This document shows positions 32,310-41,153 of a stretch of 64,000 nt of DNA, piece by piece. The translations under genes were made by a program, and so were the position numbers. The stretch is from assembly GCF_023821985.2 (NCBI RefSeq), contig NZ_CP098805.1:3038001-3102000 (forward strand), written 5' to 3'. The notes below the pieces were generated by a model, which was given only the letters and a program-made list of their open reading frames with translations, was not told the origin of the DNA and searched no databases. The DNA is from Dyadobacter chenhuakuii (lineage in GTDB: Bacteria > Bacteroidota > Bacteroidia > Cytophagales > Spirosomataceae). Every line of letters begins with the position of its first letter. Position 1 is the first letter of the stretch.

Positions 32310-33554
32310 CTAACTCAACCGCACGGAGAACAGATCCTTGGACCGCATATAAATGTAGCTGACGACGATGATGGTGAGGATGCCGCCGGCCATGACGGAT
32401 GGGACTGTGCCGAATGCTTTGGCCATAACTCCCGATTCGAACGCGCCGAGTTCGTTGGAGGAACTTACGAAAATGCCGTTTACGGCGGCTACGCGTCCGC
32501 GCATTTCGTCCGGAGGATAAATGAGTAGGATTGTTTGTCGGACGATTACACTTACACTGTCAAAGACACCGGTAGCGAACAGGGCGGCGCAGGATAACAT
32601 AAAATTGGTCGATAACGAAAAAATAATGGTGCAAACCCCAAAACCGGCCACGGCAATGAGCATATTTCGCCAGGCATTGTGCGTAGGCGGATAGTAAGCC
32701 ATCGCAAACATTGTGAGCAGCGAGCCAATGGAAGGAGCCGCCCTGAGCAATCCCAACCCTTGCGGCCCGACTTTCAAAATATCTTCTGCAAAAACGGGCA
32801 AAATAGCCACCACACCGCCGAAAAGCACCGAAAAAAGATCCAGCGAAATCGCATATAACACAATCCTGGTGCGGAAAACAAACCGGAAACCTTCTTTCAG
32901 ACTCTCTATAATAGGCGTAACAATCTTAGGAAATTCGGGGCGTGTTTTAATCATCCCTAACAAGATCCAGCAGACTACGAAGTTGCCGATCACAATCAGT
33001 AATGTGTTCGTAAGGCCCATGTAAGCGTAAAGAAAACCGGCTATGGCCGGACCGGTAATAGATCCAGCCTGTGAAAATGAGCTGCTCCAGGTGGATGAAT
33101 TGTGATAGATCACCCTGGGCACAAGAAATGGTTTCAGCGAACTCGAAGCTGGTGAGTAAAAGCCTTTTGCAAAACCTATTAAGGCAAAAACAGCATATAT
33201 GACGATCAAATGCTGCGTCTCCGAAAGCCTGTCATAAATAAATGGTTGAAAGGCCATGTAAAGGATCACAGAACCCAGCAGAATCACCACCAAACTAATG
33301 TGCATGATCGTGATCTTGTTCTTCTGATCGGCTACATAACCCCCGAAAATGGAAGTTATCACAAAAGGGATTACCTGCGCGAGCCCAATCAATCCAAGCG
33401 CCAGCGGATCATGGGTAAGTTTGTAAAGTTCATACGCGACAATGACTTCCTGGATAAGGATGGACGCGGAAAAGAGAAATGAATTGGATATAAAAAACCG
33501 GAAGTCGGAATACCGGAGCGCTGCGTAGGGATCTTGGGAAGAAACTGTTTTCAA
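32310..33554 (-). CDS. MFS transporter (EntS-like exporter)
   Basis: The 414-residue membrane protein has about 12 predicted helices. The characteristic loop between helices 2 and 3 reads FGGYVADQKNKI. The overall pattern (LALGLIGLAQVIPFV, then YSPASSSLKPFLVP) matches the EntS/MFS_3 branch, which includes the enterobactin exporter and macrolide efflux pumps. The substrate cannot be deduced. No siderophore or resistance genes are nearby. The gene is divergent from the secreted protein at 33698. Confidence 0.85.
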   Translation of the reverse strand: MKTVSSQDPYAALRYSDFRFFISNSFLFSASILIQEVIVAYELYKLTHDPLALGLIGLAQVIPFVITSIFGGYVADQKNKITIMHISLVVILLGSVILYMAFQPFIYDRLSETQHLIVIYAVFALIGFAKGFYSPASSSLKPFLVPRVIYHNSSTWSSSFSQAGSITGPAIAGFLYAYMGLTNTLLIVIGNFVVCWILLGMIKTRPEFPKIVTPIIESLKEGFRFVFRTRIVLYAISLDLFSVLFGGVVAILPVFAEDILKVGPQGLGLLRAAPSIGSLLTMFAMAYYPPTHNAWRNMLIAVAGFGVCTIIFSLSTNFMLSCAALFATGVFDSVSVIVRQTILLIYPPDEMRGRVAAVNGIFVSSSNELGAFESGVMAKAFGTVPSVMAGGILTIIVVSYIYMRSKDLFSVRLS

Positions 33555-33697
33555 TTCGTTAATTAGGTGTTCATTTTTGGTAACACGAATCTTTTACATT
33601 TCGTTTACAATGTTTTACAGGCCTTTTACGGCGTCTCTTTCATGTTGCCCTACATTTGGTTTAATCAAAAAACAGCCAACCTTTTAAGTCAAATGTT

Positions 33698-34159
33698 ATG
33701 AAAAACAATCTCTGGAAAATCGTCGCGGCGCTGACCGTCATGTTTTCACTTCCGCCCTCTGTTGCGTTGCCTAAGGAAACGGTGGATGGTTTTTACTGGA
33801 ACCCGGTTCTGCTGAATGGTCGCTCCGCAAGTCCTGCGCAATTGGCTGCCGCAAGTTCAGGTAAATTGTCGCTTGTAAGGTTTGATCCCCAATCCAGCCG
33901 GGTTACAAAAGTGGCATTCATGATTTACCTGAAAAGAGGCGGAAAGATCATCAATAATGATGCATATGCGCACAATAATGCGGTTCTGGAAGGTGACATT
34001 TACGAAGTTCTGAAACCCGCACAAGCCGGCGATCAGCTGATCATTGATCCCGTCGATAAAGAGGCTCAGATCGATCGGCGCGTGATCACCGTGCGCAGCG
34101 GTCAGTTGACACCGCAATTCAAATGGTTTGGTTTTTACAAAAAAGGCGATGGCTGCTGA
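33698..34159 (+). CDS. Secreted protein of unknown function
   Basis: The 153-residue protein has a signal peptide (NNLWKIVAALTVMFSLPPSVA, cleavage near residue 24) and a beta-rich domain. GDIYEVLKPAQAGDQLIIDPVDKEA and RRVITVRSG are its clearest phrases. The tail is reminiscent of the C-terminal domain of GldM-type proteins, but I would not assign that. A TACATTTG match to the -7 consensus lies at 33651-33658. It is followed after 85 bp (13 bp to the widest possible start) by a membrane-anchored winged-helix regulator, so it may be the signal or target of that regulator. Confidence 0.6.
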   Translation: MKNNLWKIVAALTVMFSLPPSVALPKETVDGFYWNPVLLNGRSASPAQLAAASSGKLSLVRFDPQSSRVTKVAFMIYLKRGGKIINNDAYAHNNAVLEGDIYEVLKPAQAGDQLIIDPVDKEAQIDRRVITVRSGQLTPQFKWFGFYKKGDGC

Positions 34160-34244
34160 TTCGTGATGGATTATGTTAAATTTGTTTATCCTCTTTAATT
34201 CCCTTTCAATGCAACCGTTCCGAATTGCTCTGTTTCAGAATTGC

Positions 34245-35129
34245 ATGGATTTCAGGAAAATTGTTTTCCTGGTGCTGTTCATTGAACTATGCTTTTCGGG
34301 AAATGGGGTTTTCGCAAATAATGAGCAATTCCGGTTTGCTGAAAAAGCCAATCTGGCCCTTCGGCGCACGGCGCATTTGCTGTTACTAAAAAACGGCGAT
34401 TCACTGTCAACCATCCCGCCCGTAAAGCAAACTGACCCGAACACATTCTCAATCCGGATGGAGCATTTTTTTGATTATGAGGAACTTCCGGCGTTACTGA
34501 AACAGTCGCTTGAAATGCAAAACGTTAGTCGCGGCTATAATGTAATGGTGCTGAATTGTGCGGACGGAGAAGTCAAGCTCGGCTATAATTTCCTTGAACT
34601 TAACCAAAAAGACGGCGTTGCCTGCGGTGGCAGAAGACTGGAAAAAGGCTGTTACCAACTGAAAGTCAGCTTCATTCCTGAAAACAATGAGACTAAAACC
34701 GCAAGCGGAAACTGGTGGCTGCTGCCGTTTGGAAGCGCGCTGGCCGGTCTGGGTTTCATGGTTTGGAACAAAACCAGGCACAAAAAGGATTTGAGGCCCA
34801 TTTCACCCGCTGCCAACATTACTATTGATACCCGGACACGCCTCGGCGCCTCGCTTTTTGACATTAGTAATCAAACATTGATTTCCGGCGATGCCACGCA
34901 CCAGCTTACATTCCGCGAAGCGAAACTGCTCGCATTGTTTGCCAAAAACCCGAACCAGGTTCTGGATCGCGACTTTATTCTCAAATCCGTCTGGGAAGAT
35001 GAAGGCGTAATTGTGGGCCGCAGCGTAGATGTGTTCGTTTCCCGGCTCCGCAAAATGCTCGCTAGCGATCCGGCTGTGAAGATTACCGCCGTCCACGGTG
35101 TTGGATACAAAATGGAGGTCTTTTCCTGA
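34245..35129 (+). CDS. Membrane-anchored winged-helix transcription regulator (OmpR/PhoB DNA-binding type)
   Basis: This is a 294-residue protein from the ATG at 34245, chosen because it starts a clean signal-like segment (RKIVFLVLFIELCFSGNGVFA). It has about 145 periplasmic residues including two Cys, then a single membrane helix (about residues 165-183, LLPFGSALAGLGFMVW) and a basic stop-transfer KTRHKK. A cytoplasmic OmpR-type wHTH ends the protein: FREAKLLALFAKNPNQVLDR, then GRSVDVFVSRLRKML, then VHGVGYKM. It lacks a receiver domain, so it should sense an envelope signal directly, like ToxR or CadC but with the DNA-binding domain at the C terminus. Its target is unknown; the ABC/TolC operon follows. 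Confidence 0.82.
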   Translation: MDFRKIVFLVLFIELCFSGNGVFANNEQFRFAEKANLALRRTAHLLLLKNGDSLSTIPPVKQTDPNTFSIRMEHFFDYEELPALLKQSLEMQNVSRGYNVMVLNCADGEVKLGYNFLELNQKDGVACGGRRLEKGCYQLKVSFIPENNETKTASGNWWLLPFGSALAGLGFMVWNKTRHKKDLRPISPAANITIDTRTRLGASLFDISNQTLISGDATHQLTFREAKLLALFAKNPNQVLDRDFILKSVWEDEGVIVGRSVDVFVSRLRKMLASDPAVKITAVHGVGYKMEVFS

Positions 35130-35196
35130 AATTTCCAGCGCACGCTTAACGCTTTCCGCAAGCATTTTATCCTATTTCCTGCACTTTCTTCATCAT

Positions 35197-35232
35197 CGTC
35201 CGATACCGTACACGTTTGTACGAATTCGGACG
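35197..35232. promoter_or_regulatory. 36-bp nested palindrome upstream of the ABC ATPase/TolC pair
   Basis: The sequence is a perfect two-level dyad: CGTCCGA-N3-CGTACA-N4-TGTACG-N3-TCGGACG. Both the outer 7-bp arms and the inner 6-bp arms are exact, with equal 3-nt spacers, centred at 35214/35215. It lies about 180 bp ahead of the ATPase start and about 75-100 bp upstream of a sigma-54-like element at 35286. That position and form suit an enhancer bound by an NtrC-type activator. The remainder of 35130-35394 shows no gene. Confidence 0.55.
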
Positions 35233-35284
35233 GTTCGGGTTTATAATCAAAAATGAAACTACTTACTATCAATAAGTTAACCTT

Positions 35285-35301
35285 TTGGCAAGCCTTTTTT
35301 T
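35285..35301 (+). promoter_or_regulatory. Possible sigma-54 (RpoN) promoter
   Basis: TTGGCAAG at 35285-35292 matches the -24 half of the sigma-54 consensus (TTGGCACG). The -12 half is T-rich (TTTTTT) where TTGC is expected, so the match is only half complete. The expected start of transcription would be near 35312, leaving a leader of about 80 nt before the ATPase gene. Confidence 0.3.
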
Positions 35302-35394
35302 AATAAGACTGGCATAAGAGACGGAGGTATATGCATTTGTTTTTAAATGTGCTTGTCTGTAATTATACCAAAAATCTCAAACCCAACATTTTTT

Positions 35395-36057
35395 ATGATT
35401 AAGTTAGAAAAGATATCCAAATATTACCCGGCAGGTTTCGGCAAAACGTATGTGTTGCGCCACATTGATTTACACATTAAAGAAGGCGAGTTTGTATCGA
35501 TCATGGGACCTTCCGGTTCCGGAAAATCGACATTACTGCATATTTTAGGGTTACTCGAAGAACCATCCGAGGGCGAATATCTTTTCCTGGACGAACCCGT
35601 TCAGAAACTGTCTGAGAAAAAGCGGACTGAACTGCACCGCCACCACATAGGATTTGTTTTCCAGGCTTATCACCTCATCGACGAACTGACTGTTTATGAG
35701 AACATTGAAACACCATTACTGTACAAAGGAACGCCAGGATCGGAGCGTAAAAGCAGGGTTGCAGAATTGCTCGACCGCTTCAATATGGTTGCCAAAAAAG
35801 ACCTTTTCCCCCACCAGCTTTCCGGTGGACAGCAGCAACTAGTAGGCGTTGCCCGTGCTATTGTGCATAACCCGAAAGTGATTTTTGCAGACGAACCAAC
35901 CGGCAACCTGCATTCTGAGCAATCAATCGAGATTATGGAATTATTTCAAAAACTTAACCAGGAAGATAAAGTTACCATCGTTCAGGTAACCCACTCGGAA
36001 GTCAATGCCGGTTATGGAAACCGGATTGTACGCTTAAAAGACGGGTGGTTAGCCTAG
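35395..36057 (+). CDS. ABC transporter ATP-binding protein (LolD/MacB type)
   Basis: The 220-residue stand-alone ATPase starts at 35395 ([16 protein letters not shown]); an upstream start at 35347 adds unrelated residues. Walker A is GPSGSGKST with K44, the signature is [14 protein letters not shown], and Walker B is [10 protein letters not shown]. The D-loop reads NLHS where NLDS is usual. Q-loop and H-loop residues are present ([14 protein letters not shown]). ATPases of this type drive FtsX-type permeases. None is in this operon, but two orphan permeases are encoded 4-9 kb upstream (26456-31347). It is followed by TolC after 15 bp. Confidence 0.92.
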   Translation: MIKLEKISKYYPAGFGKTYVLRHIDLHIKEGEFVSIMGPSGSGKSTLLHILGLLEEPSEGEYLFLDEPVQKLSEKKRTELHRHHIGFVFQAYHLIDELTVYENIETPLLYKGTPGSERKSRVAELLDRFNMVAKKDLFPHQLSGGQQQLVGVARAIVHNPKVIFADEPTGNLHSEQSIEIMELFQKLNQEDKVTIVQVTHSEVNAGYGNRIVRLKDGWLA

Positions 36058-36072
36058 CATTATCTATTAGCC

Positions 36073-37383
36073 ATGAAACATTTAATTTTACTTTTATGCC
36101 TTTTACCGGTTTTCGGGAAAGCGCAATCTACGCTCAGCCTCGCTGAATGTGTGGATCTGTTGATCAAAAACAACCTTACCTACAAACAAGGAAGCCTTCA
36201 AGCGGAAGCTGCTCAGGCTCAATTGCGCCAAACGCGGTCGCAGATCCTGCCGCAAATTTCAATCACGGCGGATCAGAGCTTGAATATCGGTCGCAGCATT
36301 GACCAATATACCAATACGTATATAGACCAGGTTTATGGTTATAATGCGATTGGAACGGGTGTTAGTATTCCCATTTTTCAGGGTTTTAAACTACAAAATC
36401 AAATCCGCCAGGGAACATTGCTTAAAGAATCGGCAGTAGAGAACCGCACCGCCGTTTTGAATGCGCAAACTGTTCTTTTAATGCAGGGTTATGTGAATGT
36501 TTTGGCAACCAATGCATTGCTGGATGCTGCTAACCAGCAGGTTGAATCATCAGCTCAGCAAGTTGACCGGGTAAGCAAGCAAGTAGATGCCGGAATTATT
36601 GGATCCAACCTCTTATTTGAAATTAAATCGCAGCTTGCCAATGACAAATTTGCCCAGGTAACAGCGCTTAACAATTACCGTACAGCCCGTCTCGCATTGT
36701 TTCAGCGGATCAACATTAGTCCCGACGATAAAGTCCAGTTCGAGGCATTGACCCCGAAAGAAACCATTCCCCAGGCAGATAACGCAACTGCCATTTATGA
36801 AGATGCGCAAAAGACCTTTCCGGAGCTCCGGAGTGCGGAGTTATATCGCCAAAGCTTTGCGTATCAGGTCAAAAGCATTAAAGCAGACAATTACCCATCG
36901 CTGAGTTTGGGCGGCAATATGCGGGCTTTTTATGCTTCCACCAATGCTAATCTTGATTATTTCAAACAATTGAACGCGACTCGCAACGGCTCCATTGGCA
37001 TAAGCCTGAACATCCCGATCATGGGTCGCTGGGTAACGCGTCCGCGTGTTGAGTATGCGAAAGTACAGGAACGCCTGGCGCAGAACACATTGGATGTAAC
37101 CAACCAGCAACTCAGACAAGCCATTGAACTCGCCGTGCTCAATCTCAATGCCATGGCCGATAAATATGCGGCAGCAACCGGACAGGTGGAATCGTTGACC
37201 GCCAGCTTTGCAGTGGTAGAAAGTAAGCTGAATGCTGGGATTGCCAACATCTTCGAGTATTCACTTGCCAAGGCCAATCTTGCCAAAGCACAGGCCAATG
37301 CCATCCAGGCAAAATATGATTATGTCATGCAGCAGAGATTATTGCAATACTATCGTCAGGGCAACTGGACGGGCGTATTTTAA
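36073..37383 (+). CDS. TolC-family outer membrane efflux protein
   Basis: The 436-residue protein has a signal peptide (KHLILLLCLLPVFGKAQ) and the repeated helical hairpins of the outer membrane efflux family. The typical opening is LSLAECVDLLIKNNL, and internal repeats begin near residues 95 and 300. It forms a trimeric channel that connects an inner-membrane pump to the outside. It is the second gene of the ATPase/TolC operon; no periplasmic adaptor (HlyD/MacA) gene is present, which is unusual for a complete tripartite pump. Confidence 0.9.
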   Translation: MKHLILLLCLLPVFGKAQSTLSLAECVDLLIKNNLTYKQGSLQAEAAQAQLRQTRSQILPQISITADQSLNIGRSIDQYTNTYIDQVYGYNAIGTGVSIPIFQGFKLQNQIRQGTLLKESAVENRTAVLNAQTVLLMQGYVNVLATNALLDAANQQVESSAQQVDRVSKQVDAGIIGSNLLFEIKSQLANDKFAQVTALNNYRTARLALFQRINISPDDKVQFEALTPKETIPQADNATAIYEDAQKTFPELRSAELYRQSFAYQVKSIKADNYPSLSLGGNMRAFYASTNANLDYFKQLNATRNGSIGISLNIPIMGRWVTRPRVEYAKVQERLAQNTLDVTNQQLRQAIELAVLNLNAMADKYAAATGQVESLTASFAVVESKLNAGIANIFEYSLAKANLAKAQANAIQAKYDYVMQQRLLQYYRQGNWTGVF

Positions 37384-37429
37384 GATATAAAAGAATGTTA
37401 GGTTAAATTTGGTATCGGTAATCTTTAAC

Positions 37430-37461
37430 AGGCAGTGACATTCTCACTGCCTCTTTTTTTG
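37430..37461 (+). terminator. Intrinsic terminator after the ATPase/TolC operon
   Basis: A 9-bp perfect stem AGGCAGTGA / TCACTGCCT with loop CATTC is followed by CTTTTTTT. It lies about 50 bp past the tolC stop. Confidence 0.92.
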
Positions 37462-37543
37462 TACTATTTGCTTAAATTAAGTTAAATAACTAATTGGTTA
37501 CATAAACATTATTATCTTGCTTCAACTAACTAAAACATCAGCT

Positions 37544-38197
37544 ATGAGAAAACTTATCCTCTTCTCGTCCCTCGGGATTTTGTGCCTGGTTGCCGAGGTC
37601 CGGGCGCAACTTCCGAAAGGCACCCGATATTGGGGCGCCACTATTACTTCCAATGGAGAAGCCACCACCCAGAAATCCAATGCTTACAAAGCAAATGCAA
37701 AACTCTCAAACATTTATCCGTCCCTGAGGACCGGTTGGGTTTTCAAAGAGAATACCATGTTTGGCATTGACCTAAGTCCGTCTATCAGCCTGTCGAGAAC
37801 TAAAAACGATTTTTCCGGAACTGAAAGCAAATATAAATACGACGGACTGGCCGTAAATCTGACTCCTTATCTCAGAAAATACAAACCATTGAGCCCCAAA
37901 TGGTTGTTATATGTTCATTCGGGAGTAAGCCTTAGTTATGTGAGAACCAAAAATACCGGTGACGAAGAATCCAGGATTAAAAATGGCTATGGTGCGGGAA
38001 TCAACATTGTACCCGGCGTTGCGTATCGGCTGACGCCGCGTTTCTGGATTGAGTCGGACGTGAGCGTTTTCAATCTTAACCTTTCGTACGTGAACTTCAA
38101 CGATAGCAACAACATCAATTTTGGAACAGGGTTAAGGTCTGAAATTCAGCAGTATTTTACGTTACGCGCTGCATGGTATATCCAAAAATCTAACTAA
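37544..38197 (+). CDS. Outer membrane beta-barrel protein
   Basis: The 217-residue protein has a signal peptide from the ATG at 37544 (RKLILFSSLGILCLVAEVRAQ) and alternating hydrophobic/polar strands ending in an aromatic residue (YFTLRAAWYIQKSN). The pattern fits an 8- to 10-strand barrel of the OmpA/porin_OMP-like type. An adjacent gene encodes a very similar protein, probably a tandem paralogue. The function is not deducible; small barrels of this sort can be structural or bind lipids. Confidence 0.75.
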   Translation: MRKLILFSSLGILCLVAEVRAQLPKGTRYWGATITSNGEATTQKSNAYKANAKLSNIYPSLRTGWVFKENTMFGIDLSPSISLSRTKNDFSGTESKYKYDGLAVNLTPYLRKYKPLSPKWLLYVHSGVSLSYVRTKNTGDEESRIKNGYGAGINIVPGVAYRLTPRFWIESDVSVFNLNLSYVNFNDSNNINFGTGLRSEIQQYFTLRAAWYIQKSN

Positions 38198-38205
38198 CCG
38201 ACGCC

Positions 38206-38886
38206 ATGAAAAAGCAAATATTAATCATATTGTTACTGCAAACCTGCCTTGCAACGGCAGCAATGGCCCAGCTTGAAGGAAGGCGGTTCCTGTCGGGCGG
38301 CATAGGCGTGAATTTCACGAATAACAATCCCGATCTGACCGAAGCCACGAATAACTACGGCGGAAATGTCAACATTGGTGTCGGAAAATTCACTACGCAG
38401 AATAAAGCAGTTGGCTGGAACCTGACCGGTTATCTCGGCGGAGCCAAGACCTTACGCTATGTCAACGGTCAAAATGAGTCCCATAGCGGGATCAGCCAAT
38501 ATGGAATTGGTGTGGGGCGGTTCTGGCAGTTTTATAAGCATTTCAACGAAAAAATCGGCATCTATGTCGGCCCTAACGTAAGCGCCAACTACAATTACAG
38601 AAAAGAACGGATTGACGAACAGAACGATGTCAATGATAAAAAAACCCATGAGACAACGCTCGCATTAGGCGTGGGTGCTGGTGTATATTACAGGTTGTCG
38701 GAAAGATGGTGGCTGGATGCAAGTCTTGGATTTGCCACTCCGTTTTCGTTGGGCTACACCAAAATCAACAATGATTTTATCGGATCCAATACGAGCTCAA
38801 CATCAAGTCAATTCACTTATAACCTGTCGCCGTCCTTCACTTTCCCAAGCGTCGGATTGGGGTTGCGTTATTTTTTGGCTCATTAA
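38206..38886 (+). CDS. Outer membrane beta-barrel protein (paralogue)
   Basis: The 226-residue protein has a signal peptide (KQILIILLLQTCLATAAMAQ) and a barrel-like strand pattern with GVGRFWQFYKHFNEKIGIYVG and a C-terminal segment VGLGLRYFLAH. It lies 8 bp after the preceding barrel gene, so both are probably one operon ending at the terminator at 38934-38969. The layout of strands and loops matches the neighbour, consistent with duplication. Confidence 0.75.
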   Translation: MKKQILIILLLQTCLATAAMAQLEGRRFLSGGIGVNFTNNNPDLTEATNNYGGNVNIGVGKFTTQNKAVGWNLTGYLGGAKTLRYVNGQNESHSGISQYGIGVGRFWQFYKHFNEKIGIYVGPNVSANYNYRKERIDEQNDVNDKKTHETTLALGVGAGVYYRLSERWWLDASLGFATPFSLGYTKINNDFIGSNTSSTSSQFTYNLSPSFTFPSVGLGLRYFLAH

Positions 38887-38933
38887 AAAGCTGCCCGATT
38901 TCTAATTTTTAAGACTTTTTACATTAAAAACAC

Positions 38934-38969
38934 TGTGGATATGCCTTCTCTGGTATATCCACATTTTTT
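38934..38969 (+). terminator. Intrinsic terminator after the barrel genes
   Basis: A 12-bp stem (TGTGGATATGCC / GGTATATCCACA, one G-T pair) with a 6-nt loop is followed by TTTTTT. It ends 7 bp before the next start codon. Confidence 0.9.
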
Positions 38970-38975
38970 ATATTA

Positions 38976-39671
38976 ATGAAAAAATATACCCTGTTTCTCA
39001 TTCTCGTTTGGCTGAGCGCTTGTCACAAGCCCAACACTGCTAATTTAGCAGAACCCTGGCAGCCCGATTACGACGTAAAAAGATCTGAGTCGTCGATTGA
39101 AGCATATGAGAAGAAGGATGCCATAAAAATGCCTGCGACCGGTGGGATCGTTTTTACCGGAAGCTCGTCATTTACCAAGTGGCAGAATGCAGCCGAAGAC
39201 CTTGCACCGCTGCCTATCATCAACCGCGGTTTCGGCGGATCAACATTCCCCGAGGTAATTTATTACGCGCCCCGCAACGTATTGAAATACAATCCTAGAA
39301 CAATTGTGACCTATTGCGAGAACGATATGTTCGGCAAAAAACCCAAGACGCCTGAACAGGTCCGGGACGAATACGTTACGTTTGTAAAACTCGTACGCGG
39401 CAAACTGCCTGATGTGCAGCTATATTTTGTTTCACTAAAACCTTCTCCGTCCCGGTGGGCGAAAAAGGAAGATGTGATCAAGGCCAATCAGCTGATACAG
39501 GAATACATTAAGAAAGACAAAAAACACCATTATATAGATGTCTGGCCAGTAATGTTGAAAAACGGCCGGCCGGACGGGAGCATATTTGTCGGCGACAGCC
39601 TGCATATGAATGATGAGGGTTACCGCCGGTGGACTAAGGTTTTCAAGCCGATTCTGGAAAAGGCATTGTAG
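38976..39671 (+). CDS. SGNH/GDSL-family hydrolase lipoprotein
   Basis: The 231-residue protein has a lipoprotein signal (TLFLILVWLSAC, Cys at about residue 16). Its SGNH blocks are: block I GSSSFTKW (nucleophile Ser), block II NRGFGGSTF (Gly), block III TYCENDMFG (Asn) and block V DSLHMNDEGY (Asp and His). Such enzymes cleave ester bonds, often acetyl groups on polysaccharides. The exact substrate is unknown. It lies upstream of a sugar kinase gene on the same strand but with its own spacing of about 130 bp. Confidence 0.88.
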   Translation: MKKYTLFLILVWLSACHKPNTANLAEPWQPDYDVKRSESSIEAYEKKDAIKMPATGGIVFTGSSSFTKWQNAAEDLAPLPIINRGFGGSTFPEVIYYAPRNVLKYNPRTIVTYCENDMFGKKPKTPEQVRDEYVTFVKLVRGKLPDVQLYFVSLKPSPSRWAKKEDVIKANQLIQEYIKKDKKHHYIDVWPVMLKNGRPDGSIFVGDSLHMNDEGYRRWTKVFKPILEKAL

Positions 39672-39802
39672 CGAAAATGTCTGGCCTGGCAGCTAAATCC
39701 AAAGATTTTAAAAGAACAGTAAGGGTATTGGTTTTAACGTAAAGTCACTATATTAACCGAAAAATACATTTCCGGGTAAAAAAGTGATATCGCATTCAAA
39801 TA

Positions 39803-41149
39803 ATGAAAGTAACAGCGGTTTTTGACATTGGCAGGACCAATAAGAAGTATGTACTTTTTGATGAAAAGTATCAGATTATAGATGAATTTTCAGAGTCACT
39901 TCCGGAGACAACGGACGAAGACGGGTTCCCGACCGAGGATATTGAACTGCTAACCAAGTGGGTGCAGGATCGCTGGACAGCTTTACTCGAAGATCCGAGA
40001 TATGATATCAAGGCAGTGAACGTGGCCGCATATGGTGCCAGTCTGGTGCATCTGGATGCTTCCAATAAGCCGCTTACACCATTGTATTCTTACTTAAAGC
40101 CTTTTCCTGAGGATCTTTTAAAGCAATTTTACAGCAAATATGGCGACCCGACGCGGCTTTCCCTGCAAACGGGTTCTCCGGCGATGGGCATGTTAAATTC
40201 GGGCATGCAGCTTTACTGGCTCAAATACACTTACCCCGACATTTACAAGCAGATCGCTTCAACATTACATTTACCACAATACATTCTCTATCTGCTCACA
40301 GGCCGTAAAGTGAGCGATTACACTTCATTAGGCTGTCATACAGCACTCTGGAGTTTCGAAATGTGGGATTACCACGAGTGGGTGAAAGAAGAAGGAATTC
40401 ATAAAAAGCTTGCGCCCGTTTTGGCGTCCTCTTCATTTATATACAGGCATAATGACAAGGGCATTCAGTCTGGATTTGGCTTGCATGATAGTTCCTCTGC
40501 GCTGATTCCATACCGCATGGCTGTTAAGAAGCCATTTGTATTGCTGTCAACCGGAACCTGGTGTATTAATTTCAATTCATTCGCTTCCAAGCCGATGACT
40601 TCCTATCAGCTCGAACGTGATTGCATGAACTACCTGACGCCCGAGGGCAGCGGGGTGACGGCTTCTCGATTGTTCTTGGGCAGGGAGCACGATTATCAGG
40701 TTGCGCGCATTGCGGAATATTTCCGCGTAGAGCCGGATTTTTACAAAACTGTTGCCTTTGATGAAGCAATCTTGAAACAAGATACGCCTCCTTTTTATAC
40801 CGCTTGCATGGTCGGAAACGGACCTTCACCTGAGCCAAGCCCACAAGACTGGCAGATCAGCGCATTTGCTTCAGCTGAAAGCGCCTATCATCATTTGATC
40901 AAAGGACTTACAGAATTGCTGTTCAAATCACTCGATCTGATCGGGATCAATGATGTGCAGGCGATCTATATTGACGGGGGTTTTGCAAGAAATGAGATTT
41001 TCACGAAGCTTATCGCGCGCAATTACCCGAATCACACCGTTTACGCGACGGACCTTCCTTATGCAACGTCCTTAGGCGCTGCATTGCACGTGACAAGGCC
41101 ACAAACATTCGATTTTTCAAAAGAAATTTACGAGATAGAAGCACAATGA
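39803..41149 (+). CDS. FGGY-family carbohydrate kinase
   Basis: The 448-residue protein has both actin-like domains of the FGGY family. The N-terminal phosphate-binding loop is VFDIGRTNKKYVLFD and the C-terminal ATP-binding loop IYIDGGFARNEIFTKL. The sugar is not certain; rhamnulose, fuculose and xylulose kinases share this layout, and YPNHTVYATDLPYATSLGAAL is the conserved C-terminal motif. No isomerase or aldolase genes sit beside it, so the pathway cannot be named. It is convergent with recG, with only 4 bp between the stops. Confidence 0.88.
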   Translation: MKVTAVFDIGRTNKKYVLFDEKYQIIDEFSESLPETTDEDGFPTEDIELLTKWVQDRWTALLEDPRYDIKAVNVAAYGASLVHLDASNKPLTPLYSYLKPFPEDLLKQFYSKYGDPTRLSLQTGSPAMGMLNSGMQLYWLKYTYPDIYKQIASTLHLPQYILYLLTGRKVSDYTSLGCHTALWSFEMWDYHEWVKEEGIHKKLAPVLASSSFIYRHNDKGIQSGFGLHDSSSALIPYRMAVKKPFVLLSTGTWCINFNSFASKPMTSYQLERDCMNYLTPEGSGVTASRLFLGREHDYQVARIAEYFRVEPDFYKTVAFDEAILKQDTPPFYTACMVGNGPSPEPSPQDWQISAFASAESAYHHLIKGLTELLFKSLDLIGINDVQAIYIDGGFARNEIFTKLIARNYPNHTVYATDLPYATSLGAALHVTRPQTFDFSKEIYEIEAQ

Positions 41150-41153
41150 TCCA

